Assembly (NCBI GenBank): GCA_015063085.1
Contig: SUTD01000002.1
Coordinates: forward strand, 62,001 to 126,000
Length of the DNA stretch: 64,000 nt
Direction of reading: 5' to 3'
From: Methanocorpusculum parvum
GTDB taxonomy: Archaea; Halobacteriota; Methanomicrobia; Methanomicrobiales; Methanocorpusculaceae
The notes beneath the pieces were generated by a model. That model saw nothing but the letters and a program-made list of their open reading frames with translations, was not told where the DNA came from and ran no database searches. Each line of letters begins with the position of its first letter. Position 1 is the first letter of the stretch. The translations under genes were made by a program, and so were the position numbers. Positions 38,958-47,531 of this stretch are shown here, piece after piece.

Positions 38958-40784
38958 TTATACTCTCAGCATCCGCATGGAGTTCAGAATCGCGATTACG
39001 GCAACCCCGACATCTGCAAATATTGCCTCCCACATGTTTGCAAGACCGAAGAGTGCGAGGATGATTACCCCGAACTTGATTCCCAGCGCAAAGACAATGT
39101 TCTGGATTACAATCCTGCGCGTTTTCTTTGCGATTCTGATTGCTTCAGGCAGTCGTGTCAGCGAGTCATCCATTAAGACAATGTCGGCCGCTTCGATTGC
39201 TGCATCACTTCCAAGCGCACCCATTGAAACACCGATATCTGCTCTGGCAAGCACCGGCGCATCATTGATTCCGTCTCCAACGAACACAACTGTTCCGCGT
39301 TTTTCTGTGAGCAGGGCTTCTACTGCTGAAACTTTGTCCTGCGGCAGAAGGTCTGAGCGGAATTCTGAAACACCGACAGCGTCTGCGACACGTTTTGCGG
39401 CCTCCTCTCTGTCTCCGGTGAGCATGACGGTTTTCTTAATGCCCATCGAGCGAAGCTCGCTGAAAGCCTTCTTTGCCTCAGGTTTTACCGTGTCTTCTAA
39501 GACAACACACCCTGCGTAATTTCCGTCAACAGATACATAAACCGTTGTACTGTCTGATGAAGACGGTTCGAATGCGATTCCGTTCTCATCCATGAGTTTT
39601 GCGTTTCCAGACAGCACATGGTGTCCGTCAACCTCGGCAGAGATACCGCGGCCGCCAAACTCAAGGATATTTTTGACGCGGTTTCTGTCAATCTCTCCGA
39701 ACTTTTCGCGGATTGAAACCGAAAGCGGGTGAGTGCTTTCCACTCCTGCGTGGGCTGCATAGTACAGTGCTTTTTCGTCCGCAGAGATGACGGAAAATGT
39801 TCCGGTCGTAATCGTTCCTGTTTTGTCGGAGACGAAGGTGTCCGCTTTTGCAAGCGCTTCGAGATAGTTTCCTCCCTTAATCAGGATGCCGTGTCTGGAT
39901 GCCGCACCGATTCCGCCGAAGAATCCAAGCGGGATGGAGATGACAAGAGCACACGGACATGATACCACAAGGAAAATCAGCGCACGGAAAATCCATTCTT
40001 CCCATACTCCGTTGAAGAACAGCGGAGGAATGAACGCGGCAGCAAGAGCGGCAAAGACAACAGCAGGCGTGTAGTATCGTGCAAAAACACTGATGAAGTT
40101 TTCCGCCTTTGCTTTTTTGGCAGCTGCATTTTCCACGAGCGCTAAAATCCTGGATACCGCAGAGTCACCGAACGTCTTCTCCGTCTTTACTCTCAACACT
40201 CCAGACAGGTTGATGCATCCGGAAATTACCGAATCGCCTGCTGATACTTCGCGCGGAACTGATTCCCCCGTCAGTGCTGATGTGTCGAGTTCGGAAGTTC
40301 CGTCGATTACAACTCCATCGAGCGGCACTCTGTCGCCTGCTCTGATGAGAATCGTTGAGCCGATTGGAACTTCATCAGGAGAGACGGTTACAAATTCATC
40401 TCCTTTGAGGATGTTTGCGGTATCCGGGGCAATGCTCATGAGATCAGCAATCGACTGACGCGAGCGGGCGACTGCAACATCTTCGAATAGTTCCCCTGTT
40501 TTGTAGAACAGCATCACAAATACTGCTTCCGGATACTGTCCGATTACCAGAGCGCCGATTGTTGCAAGTCCCATTAGGAAGTTTTCGTCGAAGACTTTTC
40601 CCCGAATTATGTTTCGTCCGGCAGAATAGAGTACATCCCATCCGATGAGGAGATAGGGGATGAGGAAGACCAGAAGCTTTGGGATTCCTGACAGCGGGAT
40701 GAAGCTGACTGCAAGAAGCAGAACCGCCGAGATGATAATCCTGATAATGGTCTGTTTCTGCTTTTTGCTGAAGGTAATCTTCAT
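38958..40784 (-). CDS. P1B-type heavy-metal ATPase (Zn/Cd exporter type)
   Basis: This 608-residue protein has eight predicted TM helices, the transmembrane metal site SCPCALVISIPLGF, the phosphorylation site SDKTGTITTG, the TGES loop (ALTGESVPREV) and the hinge GDGINDAPVLARADIG. CPC-x4-SIP together with the late-helix Asp in ADVGVAVIAILNSMRM indicates subgroup 2 (Zn2+, Cd2+, Pb2+). It has no N-terminal metal-binding domain; that is encoded as a separate gene immediately upstream (ATGA overlap at 40781-40784). Location is the cell membrane, exporting metal with ATP. Confidence 0.92.
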   Translation of the reverse strand: MKITFSKKQKQTIIRIIISAVLLLAVSFIPLSGIPKLLVFLIPYLLIGWDVLYSAGRNIIRGKVFDENFLMGLATIGALVIGQYPEAVFVMLFYKTGELFEDVAVARSRQSIADLMSIAPDTANILKGDEFVTVSPDEVPIGSTILIRAGDRVPLDGVVIDGTSELDTSALTGESVPREVSAGDSVISGCINLSGVLRVKTEKTFGDSAVSRILALVENAAAKKAKAENFISVFARYYTPAVVFAALAAAFIPPLFFNGVWEEWIFRALIFLVVSCPCALVISIPLGFFGGIGAASRHGILIKGGNYLEALAKADTFVSDKTGTITTGTFSVISADEKALYYAAHAGVESTHPLSVSIREKFGEIDRNRVKNILEFGGRGISAEVDGHHVLSGNAKLMDENGIAFEPSSSDSTTVYVSVDGNYAGCVVLEDTVKPEAKKAFSELRSMGIKKTVMLTGDREEAAKRVADAVGVSEFRSDLLPQDKVSAVEALLTEKRGTVVFVGDGINDAPVLARADIGVSMGALGSDAAIEAADIVLMDDSLTRLPEAIRIAKKTRRIVIQNIVFALGIKFGVIILALFGLANMWEAIFADVGVAVIAILNSMRMLRV

Positions 40785-41002
40785 GGTTCGATGATTCTGC
40801 AGTCAGGCTCTACTTTGCGGATGGCTTTTTTGACTTCCTCTAAGACTGCCGGGAAGTTTTCCTCGTCTGCTTCGAGGATGAGTTTCTGTGTCATGAAGGC
40901 GATGGCTGCAGACTCAACACCGTTGATTTTTTTGATTGCGTGCTCCATGTTTGCTGCACAGTGAGCGCAGCAGAGGTTTTCGAGTTTGTATGATTTCTGC
41001 AT
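40781..41002 (-). CDS. stand-alone heavy-metal-associated (HMA) domain
   Basis: This 73-residue ferredoxin-like HMA domain has the metal site LCCAHCAANMEHAIKKINGV (CxxC) and the usual VESA-I-F pattern. It probably delivers zinc or cadmium to the ATPase with which it overlaps by ATGA. In most relatives this domain is fused to the N-terminus of the ATPase, so here it seems to be a split version. Divergent to the HxlR-type regulator. Confidence 0.88.
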   Translation of the reverse strand: MQKSYKLENLCCAHCAANMEHAIKKINGVESAAIAFMTQKLILEADEENFPAVLEEVKKAIRKVEPDCRIIEP

Positions 41003-41030
41003 AGGGGTTTCCTTTGGTTACTTAGTGTTG

Positions 41031-41050
41031 GATTTATATTATTATAAATC
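41031..41050. promoter_or_regulatory. inverted repeat between HMA and HxlR genes
   Basis: gatttata and tataaatc form perfect 8-bp arms around ttat. It lies in the 78-base divergent gap and contains TATA-like sequence for both directions, so a regulator bound here would control both. The HxlR-type protein is the likely binder. Confidence 0.6.
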
Positions 41051-41080
41051 GAAGAGTTACTTCAAAGAGAGGAGATTTCT

Positions 41081-41455
41081 TTGGAGAAACTTAGTCACAA
41101 GCAGATTTGTTTCTGCCCGCTTCACGGGATTTTGGATACGATAAGCAAGAAATGGGCGCTGATGGTAATTGCAGTTATTGGAAACTCAGGCTCTGCCGGA
41201 TTTAATGAGATGAAGCGTGCTCTCTGTAATGTGAGCTCGAAGACGCTTTCAAACACGCTCAAGGATTTGGAGGTGCAAAATCTGGTCGAGCGAAGAGTGG
41301 AGGATACGATGCCTCCAACGGTTCATTATTATCTGACTGTTTCCGGATGGGAGCTTCGGGAGCTTTTGATTCCGCTTCTTGAGTGGGTTCAGAAAAACGG
41401 CGGGCATGAAGAGGAAGGGTGTCCGATTCATGTACAGATGGAAAAAGACGATTAG
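41081..41455 (+). CDS. HxlR-family transcription regulator
   Basis: This 124-residue protein starts at TTG 41081 after GAGAGGAG. It has the DUF24/HxlR winged helix (CPLHGILDTISKKWALMVIA, FNEMKRALCNVSSKTLSNTL, KDLEVQNLVERRV, VHYYLTVSGWELRELLIPLL). It has extra cysteines at the N-terminus (ICFCPLH) and C-terminus (EEGCPIH), which could bind the metal exported by the divergent ATPase; such cysteines in HxlR proteins sense redox or electrophiles in other organisms. Convergent overlap of four bases with cbiB. Confidence 0.85.
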   Translation: MEKLSHKQICFCPLHGILDTISKKWALMVIAVIGNSGSAGFNEMKRALCNVSSKTLSNTLKDLEVQNLVERRVEDTMPPTVHYYLTVSGWELRELLIPLLEWVQKNGGHEEEGCPIHVQMEKDD

Positions 41456-42369
41456 AGAAGAAGCATCAGCAAAACACCAACAACACCTGCAAGAACAGTA
41501 GCCCATCTCATCGAAGAAATAATCAGGCGTCCGCCTTCCTCAAGCGTCCGCTTGCAATCCCCAATCCGATACACCGCAGGCTTTTCAAAACACACACCGC
41601 ATCCGCCGGCAATAAGGCTCATCGGTGTTCCGCCGTTAAAGCCCGGACGCTTCTTTCTGTCTCTTCTGTAACATTTCAGAGCATCGCCTGCAGTTCCTTT
41701 CACCGCAAACACTGCAAGAAGAAAAACACCAGTTACTCTCGCCGGAATGAATGCCAGAACATCATCTGCCCGTGCCGCAAACCAGCCGAGGCGAATCCGC
41801 TCATCCTTGTATCCGAGCATTGCATCCATAGTATTTGCACAGCGGAACAGAACCGCTCCAAAAATTCCGGCACCGAAGATAATTTCGCAGACAACAAACC
41901 AGAAGATCGGAGCAATAATACTGTCCACCAGATTTTCCGCTGCCGACTCGTATGCACCGGATCTAATCTGCTCGAAGGTCAGTTTCTTTGTGTCTCTGCT
42001 TACAAGATATGATACCGCACGGCGCCCTTCCTCCTCGCCTTTCGCAAGAGCCGCTTCAACAGATGCAACATGCTCCTCCAAAGACCGCCAGCCGATGCAG
42101 AATGCAAGAGCAAGGATTGAGAAAATCACAAAGACCGCTTTCGGCGCGAACAGATAGAGAAGAACGCACGGAGCAAAAGCGATAGAAACGGTTGCAAGCC
42201 ATCCAAGAATGCCGGTTACCCGTTCAAGCGGGCGCGGATAGACGTTTGTTCTGCCCCAGAATCCGATAAGATTTCCAAGCAGAGCTACCGGATGAAAACG
42301 CGAGCGCGGATCTCCGATAAGGCGGTCAAGGACTAACCCGAAAAAAAGAATTATTGAGCCGAACGGCAT
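41452..42369 (-). CDS. cbiB: adenosylcobinamide-phosphate synthase
   Basis: This 305-residue protein opens with the CbiB signature FGLVLDRLIGDPRSRFHPVA, LLGNLIGF, and contains SYLVSRDTKKLTFEQIRSGA, YESAAENLVDSIIAPIFWFV and NTMDAMLGYKDERIRLGWFA, ending in a transmembrane helix. It attaches aminopropanol phosphate to cobyric acid in late cobalamin synthesis, at the membrane. Methanogens need corrinoids for methyl transfer. Its start overlaps the end of the upstream DUF7524-like gene by 19 bases. Confidence 0.93.
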   Translation of the reverse strand: MPFGSIILFFGLVLDRLIGDPRSRFHPVALLGNLIGFWGRTNVYPRPLERVTGILGWLATVSIAFAPCVLLYLFAPKAVFVIFSILALAFCIGWRSLEEHVASVEAALAKGEEEGRRAVSYLVSRDTKKLTFEQIRSGAYESAAENLVDSIIAPIFWFVVCEIIFGAGIFGAVLFRCANTMDAMLGYKDERIRLGWFAARADDVLAFIPARVTGVFLLAVFAVKGTAGDALKCYRRDRKKRPGFNGGTPMSLIAGGCGVCFEKPAVYRIGDCKRTLEEGGRLIISSMRWATVLAGVVGVLLMLLL

Positions 42370-42881
42370 GCAATCAGAATACCGGCAAGCATAATCACAT
42401 AGATAATAACAGCCATCAGAATTCCCGGAGCTAACGGGAATACTGCAATCCAGAGGATTAAGACGGCAAGAGCCAATACCGGCATAATACCGTTGATTAC
42501 CTGCTGCGGAATCTTAAACGGCTTCTTTTCAACAACCTCCGGCTCTTCGCATACGCACGGTTCCGGCTCCGGGAGAAGAACGTTTACAGTAAACTCCTCG
42601 CGGTGCATACCGTAACCGGAGATCATCTGCATCGTAAAGCTTCCCGGATTTGCATTCGGCAGAATGTCAATTCTCACCTCAGACTCATCCTGAACATAGA
42701 GATTCTCATACGTGAAGCTCGTGTATGCATTTCCTTCGGTTTTCAGTGTTGCGTGGGTTGGCGCTCCGTAGTTGATGATTCTGACGTGGAGTGATGTTCC
42801 AACACTTACATCAACGCTGTCGGTTGAAATTTCCAGCGAGTTGATGCCAAGACGGTTTAATTGTACTTCAACAAGTGCCAT
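42351..42881 (-). CDS. DUF7524-like membrane protein
   Basis: This 176-residue protein has an N-terminal beta-sandwich domain (VSVGTSLHVRIINYGAPTHA, GNAYTSFTYENLYVQDESEV, GYGMHREEFTVNVL), a Pro/Glu/Cys-rich linker (PEPEPCVCEEPEVVEKKP) and two C-terminal TM helices. The RI-NYG-PTH pattern and this layout fit a small family widespread in euryarchaea, annotated in my recollection as DUF7524. No function is known. It lies between a Trm112-like gene and cbiB on one transcript. Confidence 0.65.
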   Translation of the reverse strand: MALVEVQLNRLGINSLEISTDSVDVSVGTSLHVRIINYGAPTHATLKTEGNAYTSFTYENLYVQDESEVRIDILPNANPGSFTMQMISGYGMHREEFTVNVLLPEPEPCVCEEPEVVEKKPFKIPQQVINGIMPVLALAVLILWIAVFPLAPGILMAVIIYVIMLAGILIACRSAQ

Positions 42882-42883
42882 GA

Positions 42884-43063
42884 TTACCTCTGATTATCCG
42901 GCAGAAGGTCAGCAATTCCTTCTGCAATCGAATATACGCGTTCGCATTTCATGCAGGTCAGAGTTCCTTCCAGAACCTCGTTCTCGTCTCCCTCAGACTC
43001 CGAGAGACACAGGCTGCCCTTACATTCCGGGCAGCAGATGTATTCCATTATCCATCTCTTCAT
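42884..43063 (-). CDS. Trm112-like methyltransferase activator
   Basis: This 59-residue protein begins MKRWIMEYICCPECKG and ends EGIADLLPDNQR. The N-terminal +W-++Y-CCPECKG and the LTCMKCERVYSIAEGIADLL segment match the Trm112 family, a zinc-ribbon partner that stabilises several tRNA and protein methyltransferases. The start at 43063 fits the usual MK+W start; the stop at 42884 is two bases before the next ATG. Normal length for archaea is about 60 residues. Confidence 0.8.
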   Translation of the reverse strand: MKRWIMEYICCPECKGSLCLSESEGDENEVLEGTLTCMKCERVYSIAEGIADLLPDNQR

Positions 43064-43200
43064 ACGGCATCCTGTTCAGAAAGATTCTTCCTGCACAATA
43101 ATATAGTACTCTTTGTTCGGAAAGGTGATAAGTCATTGGGTTGGAAGGGACACTTCCCATTCAGAAAACCACTTATTACAGCAGGTACAAATTTATACAT

Positions 43201-43731
43201 ATGAATACCAGAAACCCAGGAATTGCCAACTTCGGCATTACTGTCATCCAGTCACGCCACAGCGTGCGCAAATTCAAGGACGCAGAAGTCCCGCCGGAAT
43301 TTGTCAGAAAGGCCCTTGAATGTGCATCCAAGGCATGCACCGCAAGAAACGTTCAGCCATGGATTTTCGTTGTGGTAAAAGAGAAGGAAACCCTCGCAAA
43401 GATTGCAGAGCTCGCACCAAACGGAGCATTCATCGCCGGTGCAGGTGTTGGAATTCTTGTCTTCGGTGAAGCAGACCACCAGTATGTTGTCGAAGACTGT
43501 TCTGCTGCAACCCAGAACCTTTTACTCGCACTCCACGCATACGGATACGGCGGATGCTGGATTGCCGGAAACGGTAAGGACTACGCAGAAGCAGTCAGAG
43601 AGCTCGTCGCTGTTCCGGACAAATACAAACTCATGTCCATCGTTGCAGCAGGAGTTCCGGATGTTGGCGGAATCACTCTTGCAGAGAAGAAGAAGCTCGA
43701 AGATATTGTATTCAACGAGAAGTACGAGTAA
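43201..43731 (+). CDS. nitroreductase-family flavoprotein
   Basis: The ATG at 43201 (MNTRNPGIANFGITVIQSRH) gives 176 residues. Family features are SRHSVRKFKDAEVPPEFVRK, CTARNVQPWIFVVVKEKE, ATQNLLLALHAYGYGGCWIA and VAAGVPDVGG. It binds FMN and reduces a nitro or related compound with NAD(P)H; the natural substrate is unknown. It is monocistronic, with no strong ribosome binding site and a TATA-like tttataca just before the ATG, so it may be translated from a short leader. Confidence 0.85.
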   Translation: MNTRNPGIANFGITVIQSRHSVRKFKDAEVPPEFVRKALECASKACTARNVQPWIFVVVKEKETLAKIAELAPNGAFIAGAGVGILVFGEADHQYVVEDCSAATQNLLLALHAYGYGGCWIAGNGKDYAEAVRELVAVPDKYKLMSIVAAGVPDVGGITLAEKKKLEDIVFNEKYE

Positions 43732-43770
43732 GTATTTCTCATTTCTTTTTTTCAAAAAAAAGTTCGGTGC

Positions 43771-45507
43771 TTAGAGCACCATCATGCAGACTACAAGGAC
43801 TGCGAAGAATGCCACAAGCAGGAAGAGGATGCAGTACGGCCCAAGGTTTGCAATGATGCTTGAAACAAGCGAGGTTAGCTGAATGATTTTTCCAGGCCCA
43901 AACACTTCGACCTCTTCACAGATTTCGGTTGCCGCACCGACTTCTGCCGGAGATAAATCATCTGCCGCACGCTTGACGCTGTCTAAGACAAACGGAATGA
44001 TTTCTTCTGCATCAATCTCCTCTCCCACCGGGTTTCTTCCGGACATGGAGTTTACCACATGGGAATCGGTTGTCAGAATTTCACACTCGTCAAATCCTTC
44101 CGCAAGGACTGCGTCGCGGAGAACTTCACGGACACCTGCTTTTACGTTGTTTCCATCGAAGAGCACATAGACGGTCCGCATATCTCCTGCCTCTGTTACA
44201 AGCGTTACAATTCCTGTATCGCCGAATCCGCAGTCTCTGTCAAACGGAAGCTCCACATGGGAAACACCGGCTCTAAGAGGGAACATCTCGGCATTTTCCA
44301 TGCTGGAAAGTGCGGCAGTACCTCCGGTGATAAACTCGTTTCCTGCTTTGGTTGACGGGTAGATGATTTTGGTGACATTCGTCATGCAGTTGTGGGCATC
44401 CACAAATCCTACGTTCTCATAGCGGTGTTTTCCCTCACCCATGATGATTCTTCCAATGGAGTAGTCCATGTCTTCAGTCATCTTCGGAGAACGGGTGGTA
44501 ACCATCAGAAGCGAATCGCCGAACTTCTGCGAAAGAATCGAAACATTTCCGCATCTGCTCCTTAATGGACGGCTTGCAGTACCTGAGTATACGGCATTCG
44601 GTCTGCTCTTTTTGATGGCGGCAGATATTTTGACCGTCTCGTTGTTCGAAATCATGTTTAAGTCATGACTTGCACATCCGTGAGAGACAAGAACCGTTGC
44701 TTCATTGGAGAATTCCTGGAAGAGAAGGTTTGGGAAGTTGCTTCCGCCAATGTCTGCCATCGGGCCCGGGTGGAGGTTTGGCACAACGAACCAGATGTCC
44801 TTCTTGTTTTCGCGGCGGAAGAAGAAGGTGGTGACAGGAACTGATACAAACTCGCTGATTTTGTGGAAGTAATCTTCCATGTCGTTTGAGCCGTTGGTTA
44901 AGTGTCCGAAGAATACGTTGACGAAGTGCATTCCGGAAAGTCCGACAGAACGCTTGAGCGGCATGTCAAAGAGGAGGAGGAAGGCGATGACACATACTGC
45001 AAAGGTTCCAACGGAGACAATTACCGGCATGATGATGTGCGGACCGGAGAGGAAGACCGCACAGACCGATGCGGCAAGAGTCGGCATTGCGGCAGGCAGA
45101 ATCATTCTTGGGATGCGGTAGTCAACGACAGCCACAAGCACAATCAGTCTGATTGCAAAGACAAATCCAAGACCGTAGACGTAGGCGAATCCGACTCCAA
45201 GAAGCTGAGCTGTCAGAAGCCAGAAGACGGCAAAGATTTCTCCGGCGAGAGCGAGAAGAGCGGAACGATTCCAGGTGAACTCCTGACGGCCGAGAATTTT
45301 GACCAGCGGATTTGTGGTCAGGATTGCAAATGCTGCAGGAATCGAGAAGGCAAAGCCTAAGCCGATTCCAAGATTTGCCGCATAACAGATTAAATCAATT
45401 ACTGCGCCGATTGCAAAGATGATGAGCAGTGACTGCCACCATTTCGGTGCACGAAACATGAATCTCGTCAATGTCTCCGGCTGAATTTCCCGGATTTTTA
45501 TTTTCAT
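43771..45507 (-). CDS. DUF2070 membrane protein
   Basis: This 578-residue archaeal protein has about six N-terminal TM helices (LLIIFAIGAVIDLICYAANL, FSIPAAFAILTTNPLVKILG and others). A large hydrophilic part follows (FVVPNLHPGPMADIGGSNFP, LVSHGCASHDLNMISNNETV, HNCMTNVTKIIYPST, TDSHVVNSMSGRNPVG) with several His and Asp residues arranged like a metal site, and one C-terminal TM helix (GPYCILFLLVAFFAVLVVCM). The HPGP and DSHVVN segments are the family hallmark. Function not known. It ends the four-gene minus-strand unit of UPF0212, PfkB-type kinase and Dph6-like protein. Confidence 0.85.
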   Translation of the reverse strand: MKIKIREIQPETLTRFMFRAPKWWQSLLIIFAIGAVIDLICYAANLGIGLGFAFSIPAAFAILTTNPLVKILGRQEFTWNRSALLALAGEIFAVFWLLTAQLLGVGFAYVYGLGFVFAIRLIVLVAVVDYRIPRMILPAAMPTLAASVCAVFLSGPHIIMPVIVSVGTFAVCVIAFLLLFDMPLKRSVGLSGMHFVNVFFGHLTNGSNDMEDYFHKISEFVSVPVTTFFFRRENKKDIWFVVPNLHPGPMADIGGSNFPNLLFQEFSNEATVLVSHGCASHDLNMISNNETVKISAAIKKSRPNAVYSGTASRPLRSRCGNVSILSQKFGDSLLMVTTRSPKMTEDMDYSIGRIIMGEGKHRYENVGFVDAHNCMTNVTKIIYPSTKAGNEFITGGTAALSSMENAEMFPLRAGVSHVELPFDRDCGFGDTGIVTLVTEAGDMRTVYVLFDGNNVKAGVREVLRDAVLAEGFDECEILTTDSHVVNSMSGRNPVGEEIDAEEIIPFVLDSVKRAADDLSPAEVGAATEICEEVEVFGPGKIIQLTSLVSSIIANLGPYCILFLLVAFFAVLVVCMMVL

Positions 45508-46164
45508 TTACCAAAACCTCCTATAGGTAACTTTTCCAACCATTCCTGCGAAATGGGTTTCCATGCCTTCTGCATTCACCGGAGATGAGAAGAACGGAGC
45601 GTTGAACACAAGGGATTCATACTCTCCTCCTTCTCCTGCGATGTGGATGCGGCGTTTTTTCTCGACAGCTTTTAAGACGCGGATTAAGTCCTCATCGATT
45701 TTTTTGCCGAGAACGTTTTCACCAAGTCCGTCAGCCGCGGTTACAACGATTCTTGCATCCATGCGGGATGCAACTTCAGATACGACATCATCCGGAGACA
45801 TTCCCCAAAGAGGGGCAAAGACTTCGAGGCCTAACTCGCGGCAGACGGCTTCAACTCTCTCGCGCTGATAGGTCGAGGCAATTGCCCCGACAATCAGCCC
45901 TTCGGTTTTAAGCCCGCGGATTCCATCCCGCATGTCAGCAATCTCTGCTTCCTTTTCGCCTGCGGTTGGAATCTCGAGATATTCCATTCCGGCTCTTTCT
46001 GCCATGATGCGGACTGCATCAAGATTTGCCGAGTGGAACATATAGGATTCTTTGTTTTCGGGAACGACCGTTATCATGTGGGTTACGGTGTGTCCCGCAT
46101 CGAAGGCTTTCTGAATTGCGAGGATGGAGTCTTTTCCGCCGGATGTTAATGCCGCAAGTTTCAT
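45508..46164 (-). CDS. dph6: diphthine-ammonia ligase-like ATP pyrophosphatase
   Basis: This 218-residue protein has the PP-loop LAALTSGGKDSILAIQKAFD and the family segment VVPENKESYMFHSANLDAVR, then EGLIVGAIASTYQRERVEAV, PLWGMSPDDVVSEVA and HIAGEGGEYESLVFNAPFF. It matches the archaeal form of Dph6, which amidates diphthine in EF-2 with ATP and ammonium. Its ATG overlaps the kinase stop by ATGA. The EF-2 with the target histidine is in the same window. Confidence 0.88.
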   Translation of the reverse strand: MKLAALTSGGKDSILAIQKAFDAGHTVTHMITVVPENKESYMFHSANLDAVRIMAERAGMEYLEIPTAGEKEAEIADMRDGIRGLKTEGLIVGAIASTYQRERVEAVCRELGLEVFAPLWGMSPDDVVSEVASRMDARIVVTAADGLGENVLGKKIDEDLIRVLKAVEKKRRIHIAGEGGEYESLVFNAPFFSSPVNAEGMETHFAGMVGKVTYRRFW

Positions 46165-47045
46165 TTGGGCAGTTCTCCAAACGCTTTTTCAAAGCGTGCC
46201 GCCATTTCATCCCATGTGGGAAGATTGGTCTGCGTTCCAATCTTTTCAACAGCAAAGGATGACACAACAGCTCCGACTTTGCAGGCATCGGCTAAGTCAA
46301 ATCCTTTTTTCCATGCGGTAAAAAGACCTGCACGGTATGCATCGCCTGCGCCTGTCGGATCAACTGCGTTGACCGAAACAGACGGGATTTTTTCTGCATC
46401 TCCGCGATACAGTGTACTTCCGGCTTTTCCTTCGGTGATAACTGCTGTTGGAACGGAAGCAATAATATCTTTGTGACTCATGCCTGTTGTTTCTGCCATG
46501 ATATCGAGCTCGAAGTTGTTGCAGATGAGAAGTCCGATGTTTGCGAAGAGTTCTGCGAGCTGTTCTTTGGTGTAGTATTTTACGTCCTGACCAGGGTCAA
46601 GTGATGCAAAGCCAGCGTTTTTGGCGACACCGATGTTGTATGCAGCATCTCCTGTTGCCATGTGGATGAATTCACGCTTCGGAGATTCGCTTCGGGCAAA
46701 TGCTTCTCCTGCTCCCCACTCGAAGTAGGTAATCTGATCTCCTGCGGTGGTGTTTACCATAAATGCAGTAGAGCAGTTCTGCTGGCTTTCGAAGAATGCT
46801 GTTTTGACACCCATCTCTTCAAGGTGTCTTTCGTACGGGCTTCCCGGGAAATCTCTTCCGACAGCAGAGATGAGTTCAGCCTCTCCGCCGAGTTTTGCAA
46901 TGCCGACAGCGATATTTGCAGCCCCTCCTCCGAAGTAGTTTTCGCGGTTTACTACTCTTCTGGATTCTCCAATCGGCGGATACTCGTCAACAGTTATGAT
47001 ATAGTCATTACAGAGGTGACCGGTTACGGAGATGAGATTACTCAT
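46161..47045 (-). CDS. PfkB-family sugar or nucleoside kinase
   Basis: This 294-residue ribokinase-fold protein has the N-terminal signature NYFGGGAANIAVGIAKLGGE and C-terminal catalytic motif VNAVDPTGAGDAYRAGLFTA with the Asp base. FVDEYPPIGESRRVV-type N-terminal strands form the lid. Archaeal relatives phosphorylate nucleosides, ADP-dependent sugars or ribose; the exact substrate cannot be told from sequence. It overlaps UPF0212 upstream by 8 bases and Dph6 downstream by ATGA. Confidence 0.85.
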   Translation of the reverse strand: MSNLISVTGHLCNDYIITVDEYPPIGESRRVVNRENYFGGGAANIAVGIAKLGGEAELISAVGRDFPGSPYERHLEEMGVKTAFFESQQNCSTAFMVNTTAGDQITYFEWGAGEAFARSESPKREFIHMATGDAAYNIGVAKNAGFASLDPGQDVKYYTKEQLAELFANIGLLICNNFELDIMAETTGMSHKDIIASVPTAVITEGKAGSTLYRGDAEKIPSVSVNAVDPTGAGDAYRAGLFTAWKKGFDLADACKVGAVVSSFAVEKIGTQTNLPTWDEMAARFEKAFGELPK

Positions 47046-47406
47046 TTGACACCTCGGATTCGAGCTGTTCGATGCTGTAGGTGGAAAGCGGGATGTCCCG
47101 GAGTGCTTTTCCGATTACGGTCTTTGCAATACGCTCTGCATGCTCAGGATTTTCTGCGGAGAAAACTTTCATGGAGAGAAGAAGTCCGACAAATCCTGTT
47201 CTGGCCACAACCATTCCGGTGTCGATTTCCCGTCCGCAGTATGGACAGGGAGTGGTTAAAACATCAACATCGACAAATTTTGCAGACGGCTGAAGACGTT
47301 TTCCTGCCTCGCTTACAGCGATGCCGATGGCGTCAGAGACAGAGGTTACGTCTTTTACAATCCATGCGGCTTCCAAGATTACCCGATAATCCAACATAGT
47401 CATCAC
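47038..47406 (-). CDS. UPF0212 (DUF555) archaeal protein
   Basis: This 122-residue protein matches the archaeal UPF0212 family closely: LDYRVILEAAWIVKDVTSVS, DAIGIAVSEAGKRLQP, TTPCPYCGREIDTGMVVART and AERIAKTVIGKALRDIPLST. The CPYCG motif probably holds part of a zinc site. The function is unknown. First gene of the minus-strand unit ending at DUF2070; divergent from the wHTH/helicase operon. Confidence 0.92.
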   Translation of the reverse strand: MMTMLDYRVILEAAWIVKDVTSVSDAIGIAVSEAGKRLQPSAKFVDVDVLTTPCPYCGREIDTGMVVARTGFVGLLLSMKVFSAENPEHAERIAKTVIGKALRDIPLSTYSIEQLESEVSNE

Positions 47407-47531
47407 TCTATAGTTAAGTAATATATTTGATTTGATGGTAGATAATCATTCGGTGGAGAGGAGTGCAGTTCCAACTCTCAACATCTTTTTTATCTCTCTT
47501 AACGACAAATATATACTCAATAGGATTAGCC

